A stretch of DNA of 64,000 bases from Cunninghamia lanceolata. Its lineage: Eukaryota > Streptophyta > Pinopsida > Cupressales > Cupressaceae. Below, one piece after another: positions 21,356 to 33,390 of this stretch; the stretch's first letter is position 1; each line of letters starts with the position of its first letter. The stretch is taken from the NCBI GenBank assembly GCA_027924645.1, contig BSBN01000187.1:14216001-14280000 (forward strand), in the 5' to 3' direction. The notes below the pieces were generated by a model that saw only the letters and a list, made by a program, of their open reading frames with translations, did not search any database and had not been told where the DNA came from. Both the position numbers and the translations under genes were made by a program.

Positions 21356-23990
21356 GAATTGATGAGAAATCTAAAATTTAGGCCCACTATGAAGATTTTG
21401 GGCCTAAGAACATCGGATGCCTCAAGTGCAAAATCAATTGTCAAGAATCTAATGAGTGCATATGAGAGTGTTGGTTCCACCTCACACACCAAGGACAGTA
21501 ATGTCATATGACATGTCATTACATCGACAATAGTAAGCCAACAAACAAACAAAGCTCACCTCATTAGAAAGACAAGTTAAACATTGAAAATAAGTAGAAA
21601 AACTCTAATGAGAGCCATTGGAAGACATGAAAGAGTTGAGGACCCAAACACCAATAAATTGTGGGCATTCTCTGGGAGACTTCCATGGAAAGACAAAGTT
21701 ATTGTTGAAGCTTTGAGATCCACGATTGAAGAATTTTGAAAAATAACACAAGGGTATCTCCTAATGCAAGAGATGTTGTGAGAAGAAGAATCGGTTGTCG
21801 AAACCGTGAGCCACATCCAAAGAATTTTTTAGATGTGACTCAAATACAATTTTTCAAGGAATTTCAAGAGATGTATCCTCAAATTAAAATTTGCCAAAGA
21901 TATTTTGAAATGCTAAAACCTTTCTATGTCAAAATAAATCACACACACACTACTTGTTTTTGTAGATTACATATTGAATTTTCTAACCATTTTCACGTTT
22001 ATCAATCTATATGTTTAGATTTGCATACTAACAATGTTTTGTAGGATTGTGTCATACATGCCCCACCAACTACTTCAAGAGACTTCATATCAACAATTTT
22101 ATGTGAAAGAGAGGAAGGTCAAATATTCTACAGGCAATTATGCTTGGATGGCACATGTCAACATTGTGGCGGCTTGCAACGTATGCCAATATGTCAACAT
22201 ATGGAAAGCACACATGGGGTTGGAAACAAACTAGTAGAGTTTGGCAAGTATAAAATAGTGGCCTACAATACAAAAGATAGTAAAGAAGCAAAGAGGTGTG
22301 ATTTGGCTATTCAAAATATTCTAGTGTATCAACTTATGTCTACAATTCGTGAGAGTATAGTGTACAAGTATGCAAGGCATACCCATAGAGCCCGATGGTT
22401 GGAATTGCAATTCAAGTTATGCAAGGACACATTTCCACTAGGTACCATCATTTCAGTTGTTGACTTTGCAAAGAACTATACACTACAGCCACAGAATGAG
22501 GTGCAATCACAGTATTACAACACTACACAAGTTGCTATATTTATACAAATAGCATTCACTCATGTAAAATATAGTACATAGGATGACATGAAGATCTTGA
22601 GGGAATATAATTTTTATATTAGTGATGATCACACACATTCTACAGAGTTTTGTCCAAGGTTGCTTTCAGATTTTCTATCATGATTTGGTTAGCAGGAATA
22701 TATCATTTCATTAGCATATCGTATGGTTAGATAATTGTACATCACAATTCAAGAACTCACAGATGTTCTATTGGTTGAGCAAGATGCATATGGTGAATGG
22801 TGTTCAACATATGTGGAATTTTTGTGAGGTTGGGCATGGAAAGGGGGAGCATGATGGTGCATGAGCATGTATCAAAAGAGCATTCGCATGAGAAGAGTTG
22901 AAGTTCAAATACAATGCAAAGTTGATAGATACGAGATCTATTGTCAAATAGTGTAACACTACAATGGGTCTAGGTAATGAAGGTAAGTCTACAGTTCGTA
23001 GATATTTTTGGTTGGTTGATGATACTAACATTGAAAAATATGAGGACTATTGTACATTGACAGGATCAAGTGAGCTACACTCTTTTAGAAGCTCTAATGC
23101 AGGTTCATGGAGTATTCATATGTGGCATATGGCATGCTTTTGTTCTTCATGTACATATGAATCCTAGTATTATTGTGAGTCAAAGGAAGGTTTGATGATT
23201 GGTGTACAAGAGGCCTATCCCTGATTGACCATTATCAACTACCGACAGTACTACAAATAATATAGATTGAATCATCGGTGGATTTTGACCATGTTTTAGA
23301 TCTAGTTCAACCAGGTATTATCAGCATTCTAATTTAATAAAATTTAATATGCCATCTTATTTTGTATTTTTTCTTGTTTTATTGACTATATTCATTAAAC
23401 TGAATGCATGTATCAATGCAAGGCATGTTTATGTAGTTATTACAGCTAAAGACAATGAAGAAGGAATGGATTATTATTTGTGTCAATATGTTGAGGCAAA
23501 AAAGAAATTAGATTTCCCTGTTATAGATAGATAAAACATCGAGTACCCTACAGGATCAGTGATTGTTACTAGAACAAGGATTAGAAGGTACCCACTAAAG
23601 AAGTTTGATGTGTGGGTGTTCGAGGACTTTGACACAAATAGGAAGATTCTTCATTATTCTAACCTTGTTGTGGCTTCAAACATTAATTTGATCAAATATG
23701 GGGGTAGACCATTGAAAAGGACCTTGTGGAAGGTTCGTGAGTCTGATTACGAGGCAATACTCAACACAATAAAGAGTAGAGCAGACCTTGATGGTTCATT
23801 AGATTCAATTTGTGGAATGATAGAAAGGTATGTTATTTTTATTTGCTATCCTGATTTCACCTTGTATATTTTAGCTACTCATTTTAGCTAAATAGTGCAA
23901 TTGCATTTGCATGTAGGATTTTAGTATGATGGAGGTAGGTATAATCCTTATGAAGTTGCCTTTGGAAAGAAAGTAAGGTAGGTTTTCATG
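21356..23990 (+). pseudogene. Transposase-like gene, central and C-terminal segments
   Basis: After the insertion the frame reads FVELMRNLKFRPTMKILGLR and AIGRHERVEDPNTNKLWAFS. It continues through FKEFQEMYPQIKICQRYFEM, then Cys/His-rich DGTCQHCGGLQRMPICQH (about 22144), then HRARWLELQFKLC, then ISVVDFAKNYTLQPQNEVQS (about 22450). FCEVGHGKGEHDGA follows at about 22815, then VRRYFWLVDD (about 22995), and an exon with NEEGMDYYLCQYVEAKKK and LIKYGGRPLKRTLWKVRESD. The D-F-A-x-N-Y and GHGKGEHDG blocks are, from memory, hallmarks of a large uncharacterised family in lycophytes, ferns and bryophytes that looks like a DDE transposase. Multiple stops and shifts make it dead. Confidence 0.65.
23828..23917 (+). 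other. Predicted intron in the transposase-like gene
   Basis: The coding frame ending GMIER is followed by AG|GTATGT, a consensus donor. After a T-rich stretch, TTTGCATGTAG|GATTTTAG gives an acceptor, and the next frame reads YDGGRYNPYEVAFGKK. A second likely intron precedes it (about 23313-23423, CAG|GTATTA to GCAAG|GC), though its joined frame is off by one base. Confidence 0.55.
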
Positions 23991-24209
23991 ATTATTTCAT
24001 GATGATTTATCCTTTACTTTCTATTTTATAATGAGTTTTAATGATGTTAACATGAGCTCTAATTCGTTTTAATGATGTTACTATTTTATAATGTCTTAAT
24101 GAGTTTTAATGATAAACAATTTATAGTAGCAGTAAGGGCAACCTTAATTGATGCCCTACAAGACATTGGATCAAGTAAGAACACCTTTATAGTACTGAGT
24201 TTTCATCTG
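23991..24209. other. Spacer with a short duplicated word
   Basis: AT-rich sequence in which GTTTTAATGATGTTA-type words recur at about 24030-24125 (period about 40-45 bp). No gene is seen. Confidence 0.5.
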
Positions 24210-25621
24210 CCAGAAAGGTATTAAAAACTAAATTTTTACATTCAACATCTCCTGGGGCCCAACAAATGGCGCCAATGCATTTGGGTGGGTACGTAAATGC
24301 TAGGGGAGATGTCTTTTTAGTGGAAAAGCCTCATGGTCATTCGTGGCTATATTGAACACATACAATCTGTCAAGAGCCCTAAGAAAAAAAATGTGACAAA
24401 CTTTGGATCAATTTTTCCATCAAACTGTGACACCTAGGAACATCTTCTTTGCATGTATAGGTGGATGTCAGATCCACCTAGAAACACCTACCTCAATTTT
24501 TGGTAAATCAATTTTGTTTGCCTATGGTGGCAAGGAACGCATTATTCCAAAATGCTTCAATTTCGTGCAGTGGAAAGGTTCTAGTAGTGAAATTTTGCAT
24601 TCCATAGCTTGTGGGGTTGAATGGACTTCACCAATACATCGGGTTGGGTGGGTAAATGCTAGGGGAGGTCTCATTTCATGTTCCAAGTGCCCCAATCATT
24701 TGGGGTAGCAGGCTACCGACAAAGTCCCTTAAGATCCCTAAGACCAAAAAATTACCAAACTTTGACAAAGCAGTTCTTAGAATTTGGGGTAGGTAGGAAT
24801 GTTTCATTTGGACCTACATGTGCACATGGGGTCCATCCACAATAATCTCTCTTGGTTTTGGTCAACTCTAGTTTGTTTGGCAGTGCCAAAATCAAATGCA
24901 TTCTTACAAAATGCCTCAGTTTCATGCAGTGGAAAGGTGCTAGGAGTGGCATTTTGCATTCCATAGCTCATGGAGTCAAACTGACTACTCAAACATGTCC
25001 ATGTGGGTAGATAAATTCTAGTGGAGGTCTCTTTTCATGTGCTAAGTGTCTCAGTCATTTTGGACTACAAGCTACCAGTAAAGTCGAAAGGTGCTAGGAG
25101 TGACATTTTGTAGTCTCTAGCTTGTGAGGCCAAATGGACTTCTCCAACGTGTTAGGGAGGGAAGGTAATGTAAATGAAGGTCTCATTTCATGTGCCAAGA
25201 TCCCCAATGGTTCAAGGTAGTAGGCTGCGGACAAAGTCCCTTAAGATCCATAAGACCAAAAAATCACCAAACTTTGGTGGAGCAGTTCTCAAAATTTAAG
25301 GCACCTAAGAACATTTCGTTTGGACTTACAAGTGAACATGGAGTCCATCGACAATAATATAGATCTCAATTCTGGTCGACTCTAGTCTATTTGACTGTTC
25401 TGGAATCAAATGCATTCTTACAAAATACTTTGATTTCATGTAGAGAAAAGGTGCTAGGAGTGACATTTTGCATTCTATAGCTTGTGGGGTGAATGGACTT
25501 TGCCAATGCATCAGGATGGGTTCTTAAATGCCAGTGGAGGTATCATTTCATGTGCCAAGGGTCCCAATCATTCGGGACAGCAGGCTACCTACAAAGTCAC
25601 TTAAGATCCTAAGACCAAAAA

Positions 25622-25915
25622 CTACCAAATTTTGATGGAGCAGTTCTTGGAATTCATGGCAGCTAGGAACATTCCATTTGGACCTATAAGTGCATATGGG
25701 GTCCATCCAAAATAACCTCTCTCAGTTTTGGTCAACTCTAGTTTGTTTGATCGTGTTGAAACCAAATGCAATCTTGCAAAATGCTTCAGTTTCATGCAGC
25801 ACAACATTGCTAGGTGCCATATTTTTTGTTCTGCTTGTTGTGGGGCCAAACCGACTATGCCAACACATTGAGGTGGGAAGGAAAATTTTAGGGGAGGTCT
25901 CATTTCATGTTCCAA
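25622..25915 (-). other. Recurrent ORF embedded in the satellite unit
   Basis: The minus-strand frame ends TERGYFGWTPYALIGPNGMF and NSKNCSIKIW. Closely similar frames occur at 24752-24964 (minus) and 42506-42733 (plus, in the inverted arm), sharing ECKM-LLAPFHCM, LELTK and GWTP blocks. No domain is recognised. It may be a chance frame carried by the repeat; long conservation without stops in three units is the only argument for coding. Confidence 0.3.
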
Positions 25916-26109
25916 GGGTCCTAGTCATTCCAGGTTGTAAGCTATTGACAAAGTAGAAAGTTGCTAAGACTAAAATTTTGCATTCCATAGCTCATGGGGT
26001 CAAACCGACTGTGCCAACACATCTAGGTGGGTGGGTAAATGCTAGGGGAGGTATTGTTTCATGTGCCAAGTGTCTCAGTCATTCTACGATGTAAGCTATT
26101 GGCAAAGTC

Positions 26110-26114
26110 AAAAG
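26110..26114. repeat. Target duplication of the minus-strand copia element, left copy (AAAAG)
   Basis: AAAAG here corresponds to GAAAG at 33391-33395. Related units read GTCGAAAGGTGC at this place, so the difference looks like a CpG-to-CA transition after insertion. Confidence 0.75.
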
Positions 26115-27490
26115 TGTTAGTTTCAAGATACACAACTGAGAGGGGGAGTGAGACAGTTGTGTCAAAAACTTTTCTTTTATTAACCACTCAAATCCTTCTT
26201 GTAATTCAACAGCATAATAATAAATCAACCATGAAAACACAATGCAATAATTCAAGAGTAGAAACACATTAACACATATGACACCAAGATTTTAACGTGG
26301 AAAACCTGGTAAAGGAAAAACCATGGGGTGACTAACCCAAGATTGTATTCTCTGTTAAAAGAATAAAAGGAACAAAATGGCACATGCCAATTAGGGCTCA
26401 CTGCTCGAGAAAACTACTCACAAGAGGCCCACTACCTATAGGAGACACACTATCTATAGAATAATAAATATTACATAATTGAACTAAAGAATAGCATCTT
26501 CACCCTGCTTGAGTCAATTCCATTTAAGCCCAATATTTCTACTCTGCCTTTCACACTTCTCCTCTTTACCACACTCTCATCTCCACCAAGATGCCTTTGA
26601 CGTGACTTTACAACTCTTATTTATACAAGACATTGACTTTGGGATAATCATCAAAGTCAGAAACCTTTACAGAGAAAAAATACAAATACAACTTGGTTTG
26701 TTACAAAAGAATTCATACAAATCACCACACTGTTGGCCACATATATCGGGGACCCAAATCTCCTTTGAGGGACATGCCATCCTTCTCATAACATCTTCAA
26801 GATCATCCGCAAGATGTGTAAATCATCCAGTCGGCCAAACTTAGGAAGAACATCATCATCCAGAAGTAAATCTTCAATTACGAGTTCAATCTTCAATGCA
26901 GACCGTCAACACAAATTGGACACAATCCAGAGACCCCCACAAGCTTGCCTGAATCACCAAGAACATCCACACTACTTTTGCTTACTGAAATCATTCTCTT
27001 CTTCATCCAAAACCTCAAGAACATAGTCTATTACCACTGTCATATAAAAATAGATGCTTGCGGACCTCTAGACCACGAACCAATTGAGTTGTCAATTCTC
27101 ATTGACTTCCTAAACACTCCACCAAATCCGTAGAACAAGATATTGCATTTCCAGATCTCACCAGACCTATTTGTGTCGCTCTATTACTTCTGAACATCTA
27201 CCAGAACCTATTTTACTAATATGGCCATAACTTCTTCAAATCTTCATGTGGACCTCTCAAATCTTTACTGGATCACCTTTAGACACATATCTACAAACCC
27301 TTGGATTTGCATCCTCCGATCTTCATCTTAGCTAGGATCTTCACTTCATAGACCTTCACTATTTTTTTTGTTTCTGATAGGACTAATTTTCTCAATATCC
27401 TCAGCACACAACTCATCCAATCCTTGACATCAATGCAACAAGAGTATGTTGACATCAATGACAACACCGGTTAGGCCCATACTTGCAACA
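26115..27490 (-). repeat. 3' LTR of the minus-strand copia element
   Basis: 1376 bp, matching 32002-33390 with several percent substitutions and small indels (for example near 27360). TATTTATA at 26619-26626 reads TATAAATA on the element strand. Confidence 0.92.
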
Positions 27491-27502
27491 ATCTCCCCCT
27501 TT
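27491..27502 (-). promoter_or_regulatory. Polypurine tract of the minus-strand copia element
   Basis: ATCTCCCCCTTT on the plus strand, so AAAGGGGGAGAT on the element strand, directly next to the 3' LTR. The same tract occurs at 63629-63640 in the sister copy. Confidence 0.88.
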
Positions 27503-27829
27503 GTCATTGATGGCAACATATGATGTGAAAATATGTTTTAACCATCAAGACAAGAACTTCTCCTTACTGACTGACATAACTCCCCCTATCAACAACAACC
27601 ATTCACAAGTCTTCTCTTCCTTTACTACTTCTCGTTTGATCAGTAACCATTTTTTTTTTCACATGTCTTCTCTCCCCCTTTGACATTAATGGCAAAGGGC
27701 ACATACTTACATTACTCAAAATTATACAGACTGCTCCCCCTGAGTAGCAGCTTCCTATCATCAATCTAGACCACAAGATATGACTGTGAGATCTGCCGAA
27801 CTTATGCACATTAGTGCACCTTAATTTAG

Positions 27830-29540
27830 AACTAGAGGGGTAACAACCCCTAACTTCTCCCTGAGATACTCAAAAGAGTCCTTAGGTAAAGGTTTAGTAA
27901 AAATGTCTGCAATCTAATCCTTGGAGGGCACAAACTCCAATCTGACTTCATTCTTGTTCACCTGCTCTCTCAAAAAATGAAACTTGATGGATATATGTTT
28001 TGTCTTTGAATGTAACACCAGATTCTTTGAAATGTTTATTGCACTTGAGTTATCATAGAAGATTGTGATAGGTTCCTCATACTTCACTCTGATGTCTCTT
28101 AGCATTTGCTTCATCCACAATACTTGAGTGCAACTGCCTGCTACTGCAATATATTCTACTTCTATAGTGGATAAAGATATTGCCTCTCGTTTCTTGCTTA
28201 GCCAAGAAACCAATCTTTTCCCTAAAAAGAATGCTCCACCACTGGTACTCTTTTGGTCATCCACATCTCCTGCCCAATCCGCATCTATATATGCATGAAG
28301 AGAGAAATCATGATCTCTAGGATACCATAAACCATACTCAACTATTCCTTTTAGATATCTGAGAATCCTCTTGATTGCCATGACATGAGATTCTTTAGGA
28401 TCAACTTGGAATCTAGCAACAAGACCAGCAACATTCATAATGTTAGGTCTAGTTTGAGTAAGATACAATAGTCCTCCAATCATTGACCTGTACTTTTTCT
28501 GATTAGCCTTAGGAGAGTCATCATCTTTTCTCAATTTACATCCAGTTGCCATGGGAGTATTCATTGGTTTTGAATCTTCCATTCCAAATTTCTTCAACAA
28601 TTCTTTCACATATTTTGTCTGAGATATGAAGATTCCTTTCTTTGTTTGAGTGATTTGTAGACCTAAGAAGAAACTCATTTCCCCAAACATAGACATCTCA
28701 AATTCACTTTTCATCTGATTTGCAAAAGTCTTGCACATACTATCTCTTCCTCCAAAAATAATATCATCAACAAATACTTCAAAAATCAAGATATTTTCAT
28801 GTTCAATCTTGAAGTATAAGTTACTGTTAGCAATACCTTTGTTGAAACTAATCTTCAAAAGATGCTTATCCAATCTTTCATACCAGGCTCTTAGGGCTTG
28901 TTTGAGTCCATACAATGCTTTCTTCAACTTGCAGACCATATCACTATGATCAGACAATTGAAATCCATCCGGTTGTTCAATGTATACTTCTTCTTCCAAG
29001 TCACCATTCAAGAAGGCTGACTTGAAATCCTTGAAGGAAGCAAAGGCAAGAAATAATCTGACTGCTTCAATTCTTGCCACCAGAGCAAAAGTTTCTTCAA
29101 AATCAACTCCTTCTACTTGGGAATAACCCTTACAGACCAATTTGACTTTGTTTATGACTACTTCATCATCTTCATTCAGTTTATTCTGAAAGACCCATTT
29201 GGTTCCAATCACATTTTTGTTTCTAGGTCTGGGAACAAGATCCCAAGTGTGATTTTTCTCAATTTGCATCGGCTCTTCCTTCATTGCTTTAGTCCAACTT
29301 TCATCATTGCATGCTTCATTCATTGTCTTTGGTTCAATCTTTGAAATCAGATAATACTTTTCTAGATCTTGGCAATCTTTCTTCTTGTTTGAACACCTTT
29401 GCTTTTATCACCTATGATCTGATCTTCAGAGTGATTCAGTCTTACATACCTAGGATTTTTGGGAGTTTCTTGCATTTATATTTCTTGAACAGGTTCATTC
29501 AAACTTATCTCTTCTTCCTAATTCTTTGGATCAGTCTAGA
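27830..29540 (-). pseudogene. Copia RT and RNase H
   Basis: From 29323 the frame reads [20 protein letters not shown], then [19 protein letters not shown] (RT entry). [20 protein letters not shown] and [15 protein letters not shown] hold the catalytic Asp pair. RNase H follows with [30 protein letters not shown] and [11 protein letters not shown]. Relative to the sister copy, six codons are missing before SAFLNGD, which removes the motif-A Asp. The frame stops with TAG after FVPSKD at 27914, although IADIFTKPLPKDSFEYLREK follows in frame. A frameshift lies between 29542 and 29323. Confidence 0.9.
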
Positions 29541-30345
29541 TCTAAATTTCAGAAGGGGCTTGGACCAAAGCATTATTCTGATCATCTTCATCATATTCAT
29601 AAAACCTTGAGGGTTTTTCAACACCTTCATCAACCTTCACATTTGTACTTTCTATAATCTTTCTCAATCTCTTGTTATAACACTGGTATGCTTTTCTTTG
29701 AGTAGAATAACCCAAGAATATTCCTTCATCACTTCTAACATCAAATTTGCCAAGGTCTTCATTTGTTTTAATGTAACATTTGCTACCAAAGACTTTGGAA
29801 TACTTCATAGTTGGAGTGATGCCAAACTAGAGTTCATAAGGGGTCTTACCAGTATTATTTCTGATTTGTACTTGATTAAGAGTATAGACAGCTATGCTTA
29901 TAGTTTCTCTCCAGTAGATCTAAGGAACATTTTCTTCTATCATCATGGTTCTAGATGCTTCTTGGATGGTCTGATTCTTTCTCTCTACTACTCCATTCTG
30001 CTATGGAGTCCTTGGAGCAGACAACTATCTTTTTATCCCATATTTCTCACAGAATTCTATGAACTCTCTGGATGTGAATTCTCCACCTCTATCAAACCTG
30101 AGACATTTTATGTTTAATCCGATTTCATTCTCTACCATAGCTTTGAATATTTTGAATTTCTCAAGAGCCTCAGATTTTTCTTTTAGAACAGTCACCCACA
30201 TCATCCGAGAGTGGTCATCAATTAATAACATGAAGTATCTATCACCTTGCAAACTCCTAATTCTTGCCGATCCACATAGATCAATATGTACTAAGTCCAA
30301 CAATCTGGTAGAAGATTGTTCCTTACTTTTGAATGTGACTCCTCT
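29541..30345 (-). pseudogene. Copia integrase
   Basis: Minus-strand frame with LVHIDLCGSARIRSLQGDRY (first catalytic Asp), CLRFDRGGEFTSREF (second Asp) and, after stops, NGVVERKN (Glu). It then reaches [17 protein letters not shown] and [18 protein letters not shown], the copia integrase C-terminal block. TAG codons at 30343-30345, after GIKR (30025 region) and just before QNG interrupt it. The enzyme would insert the DNA copy. Confidence 0.88.
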
Positions 30346-30957
30346 CTATTTACCCAACTGACATTCTTTGCACAAACTATTAGAGGGTTTCACCAGTCTT
30401 GGAAGATCTCTTATAGCCTGAGTGTTGCTAATCTTGATGATATTATCAAAGTTCATATGACACATTCTCCTATGCCATAACCAAATCTGATCAATTTGAA
30501 CAAATAAACAACTTTTGCCAGTGCCAACCAAGTGGAAGATGTTACCTTTTGTTTGTGTACCAGATGCAATCTCTGTACTAGAACTTTCAAAGATCTTACA
30601 TTTTCCATTTCTGAATCGGAGACCATAGCCTTTATCCACTAACTGTCCAACACTGAGAAGATTGTTCTTTAGACCTTCAACATATAACACATTACTGGAT
30701 TTGTTCTTTCCATTAAAAGAAATAGTTCCTCTACCTATGATTCTACCAGCAAAATTATCACCAAATTTTAGAACTCCTCCTTCATATCTTTCTAAATCTA
30801 TAAACTTGTTTTTGCCACCTGTCATATGGTGTGAGATTCCACTATCAATGAGCCAATCATCCTTTTCTTCAACTTGGGCAGCCAGAGCTTTTTCTATCAT
30901 TTTATGATTGACAGATTCAGAGGACATTTGATCTTCTTCCTTGATTGCAATAAACAC
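30346..30957 (-). pseudogene. Copia protease and integrase zinc region
   Basis: The frame contains DDWLIDSGISHHMTGGKNKF (aspartic protease active site DSG), NLLSVGQLVDKGY, then WLWHRRMCHMNF and NSLCKECQLGK, the HHCC integrase finger with all four ligands in place. It is in the same frame as gag upstream, separated by one TGA where the sister copy has Trp (EWVFIAIKEED). Confidence 0.88.
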
Positions 30958-31944
30958 TCAGAAGCTTCTAGATTTGTTTCCTGTCTCTGATTCATCATCT
31001 GTTACTCCTTCATCATCATCATCTTCATGAACATAGTAACACTTCTTTTGAAACCTTGATCTATTAGGGTTTGGCGTAGAAAATCTTTCCAGACACCTTG
31101 AGGCAAAATGACCAATCTTGCAATTAAAACATTTGAAAGGCAATTTTCCTTCATACTTACCGGATCCTCTTGGTAGTCTTTTTGCGATGAGGGCCTCAAG
31201 TTGTTTAGCTTCTACTTCATCCTCTTCCAGATCTTTTCTTGCTTTCTCATACCAATATGATTTTCTTGAGGAACTTTCTCCTGGATCATATCTGTGTTTG
31301 CCTTTTCTAGAGGCACTAGATTTGAATGCAAATTTAGTCTTGGGAAGTGCATCACCAAACTTAGCTAACTCGAATGCAGATATCTTACCAACCAATTGAT
31401 CCCTTGAGATAGTTGTTAAGGATCTAATTTCCTCAATAGCAACAACTTTGTGTTTATAAGCAGGAGGTAAGGATCTTAGAACCTTAGCAATAATTTCATC
31501 TTCATCCAGAGCTCCACCAACATATCTGATGTGACAAATAAGCTCATTTACTTTTGTCATGTAAGAAGTGATATTCTCATTTTCGCTCATCTTCAAGTTT
31601 TCAAATTTTCCTTTCAAACTCTGTAGCTTGGCACATTTAACATACGTGTCTCCTTCATGCAGAAGCTCCAGTTTTTCCTAAATCTCATATGCATTTTTTA
31701 GATCAATAACATTTGTCAGCTCTGAATCAGATAAGGCACTTAGTAGAGCTTCTTTGGCCTAAAGATTGTTTTCTGTATCTTTGATTTCATCTACGGTTCT
31801 CAGACCATTCTGAGGAGGAACATACTTCTTTGAAGCCATGATCCAATATTGCCCCATACATTGCAAGTGACATTCCATGCGCCTTTTCCAAAGAGTGTAA
31901 TTGGTTCCATCAAACCTCAGACTATCCTTCTTGTATGAAGACAT
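30958..31944 (-). pseudogene. Copia Gag
   Basis: The ATG at 31942-31944 starts MSSYKKDSLRFDGTNYTLWK. A UBN2-type gag domain follows (LELLHEG, KGKFENLKMSENENITSYM, RSLPPAYKHKV). The knuckle CFNCKIGHFASRC has one residue fewer than the CFNCNKIGHFASRC of the sister element. Stops occur near 31757 and between there and 31617. An acidic tail (DDDDEGVTDDESETG) ends it. Confidence 0.88.
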
Positions 31945-31987
31945 CCTAGATCTCCTCAAGTGGTTAAGCTCTTTTTAGAGGAACTTA

Positions 31988-31999
31988 GCTCTGATACCA
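31988..31999 (-). promoter_or_regulatory. Primer-binding site, initiator tRNA-Met type (minus-strand copia)
   Basis: GCTCTGATACCA on the plus strand, i.e. TGGTATCAGAGC on the element strand, two bases inside the 5' LTR. Confidence 0.92.
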
Positions 32000-32001
32000 A
32001 T

Positions 32002-33390
32002 TGTTAGTTTCAGGATACATAACTAAGAGAGGGGGGGTGAATCAGTTGTGTCAAAAACATTTCTTTTATTAACCACTCAAATCCTTCTTGTAATTCAACA
32101 ACATAATAATAAATCAGCCATGAAAATACAATGCAATAATTCAAGAACAGAAACACATTAACACATATGACACCAAGATTTTAATGTGGAAAACCTAGTT
32201 AAGGGAAAAACCATGAGGTGACTAACCCAAGATTGTATTCTCTATTAAAAGAATAAAAGGAACAAAATGGCACATGCCAATTAGGGCTCACTGCCTGAGC
32301 ACATTGCTCACAAGAGGCCCAATGCCTAGAGGACACACACTGTCTACAGAATAATAAATATTACATACTTGAACTGAAGAATAGCATCTTCACCATGCTT
32401 GAGTCAGTTCCATTTAAGTCCAATACTTCTACTCTACCTTTCGCACTTGTCCTCTTTACCACACTCTCATCTCCACCAAGATGCCTTTGAAGTGACTTTA
32501 CAACTCTTGTTTATACAAGACATCGACTTTGGGATAATCATCAAAGTCAGCAACCTTTACAGAGAAAAAACACAAATACAACTTGGTTTGTTACAAAAGA
32601 CTTCATGCGAATCACCACACTGTCAGCCACATATATCTAGGACCCAAATCTCCTTTGAGGGACATGCCATCCTTCTCATAACATCTTCAAGATCATCCGC
32701 AAGATGTGTAAATCATCTGGTCGGCCAAACTTAGGAAGAACATCATCATCCGGAAGTAAATCTTCAATTACGAGTTCAATCTTCAATGCAGACCGTCAAC
32801 ACAAACCGGACACAATCCAGAGACCCCCACAAGCTTGTCTAAATCACCAAGAACATCCACACTACTTCTGCTTACTAAAATCATTCTCTTCTTCATCTAG
32901 AACCTCAAGAACAAAGTCTGTTACCACTATCATATAAAAATAGATGCTTGTAAATCTCCAGACCATGAACCAATTGAGTTGTCAATTCTCATTGACTTCT
33001 TAAACACTCCACCAAATCTGTAAAACAAGATATTGCATTTCCAGATCTCACCAGACCTATTTGTGTCACTCTATTACTTCTAGACATCTGCCAAAATTAG
33101 TTTTACTAATATGGCCATAACTTCTTCAAATCTTCATGCAGACGTCTCAAATCTTTACTGGATCACCTTTAGACACATATCTACAAACCCTTGGATTCGC
33201 ATCCTCTGATCTTCATCTTAGCTAGGATCTTCACTTCATAGACCTTCACTATCTTCATTGTTCTTCTTTGTTTCTAATAGGACTAATTTTCTCAATATCC
33301 TCAGCACACAACTCATCCAATCCTTGACATCAATGCAACAGGAGTATGTTGACATTAATGACAACACCGGTTAGGCCCATACTTGCAACA
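32002..33390 (-). repeat. 5' LTR of the minus-strand copia element
   Basis: 1389 bp, TG...CA bounded, followed at 33391 by GAAAG. A TATA-like TGTTTATA (TATAAACA on the element strand) is at 32509-32516, one base different from the 3' LTR version. Confidence 0.92.

Larger units (their letters stand above)
24210..26114 (+). repeat. Satellite-like array, left arm (orientation A)
   Basis: Units recognised by a GAAAGGTGCTAGGAGTGACA-type word followed by CATTCCATAGCT start near 24214, 24572, 24920, 25088, 25446, 25805 and 25958. Spacings are 358, 348, 168, 358, 359 and 153 bp, so long (~350 bp) and short (~155-168 bp) units alternate irregularly. The array is cut at 26114 by the copia insertion and resumes at 33391. 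Confidence 0.88.
26115..33390 (-). mobile_element. Ty1/copia retrotransposon (7276 bp), minus strand, nested in the satellite
   Basis: LTRs at 26115-27490 and 32002-33390 end in TGTTGCAAGTATG / ...CTAACA on the element strand. It has an initiator-Met primer-binding site, gag, protease, integrase, RT and RNase H in copia order, and an AAAGGGGGAGAT tract. The target duplication is A/GAAAG. It is the same family as the plus-strand copy starting at 57860. Stops, one frameshift and an in-frame RT deletion inactivate it. Confidence 0.93.

Noticed and set aside
26509..27133. Ser-rich plus-strand frames, repeated at 32399-32937
   Set aside because: Both sets lie inside the two LTRs of the minus-strand copia element and are antisense LTR by-products.
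29117..30361. Plus-strand Phe/Ile/Ser-rich frames suggestive of transmembrane proteins
   Set aside because: They are antisense to the copia integrase and RT coding sequence, where A-rich sense codons give Phe/Leu/Ser on the opposite strand.
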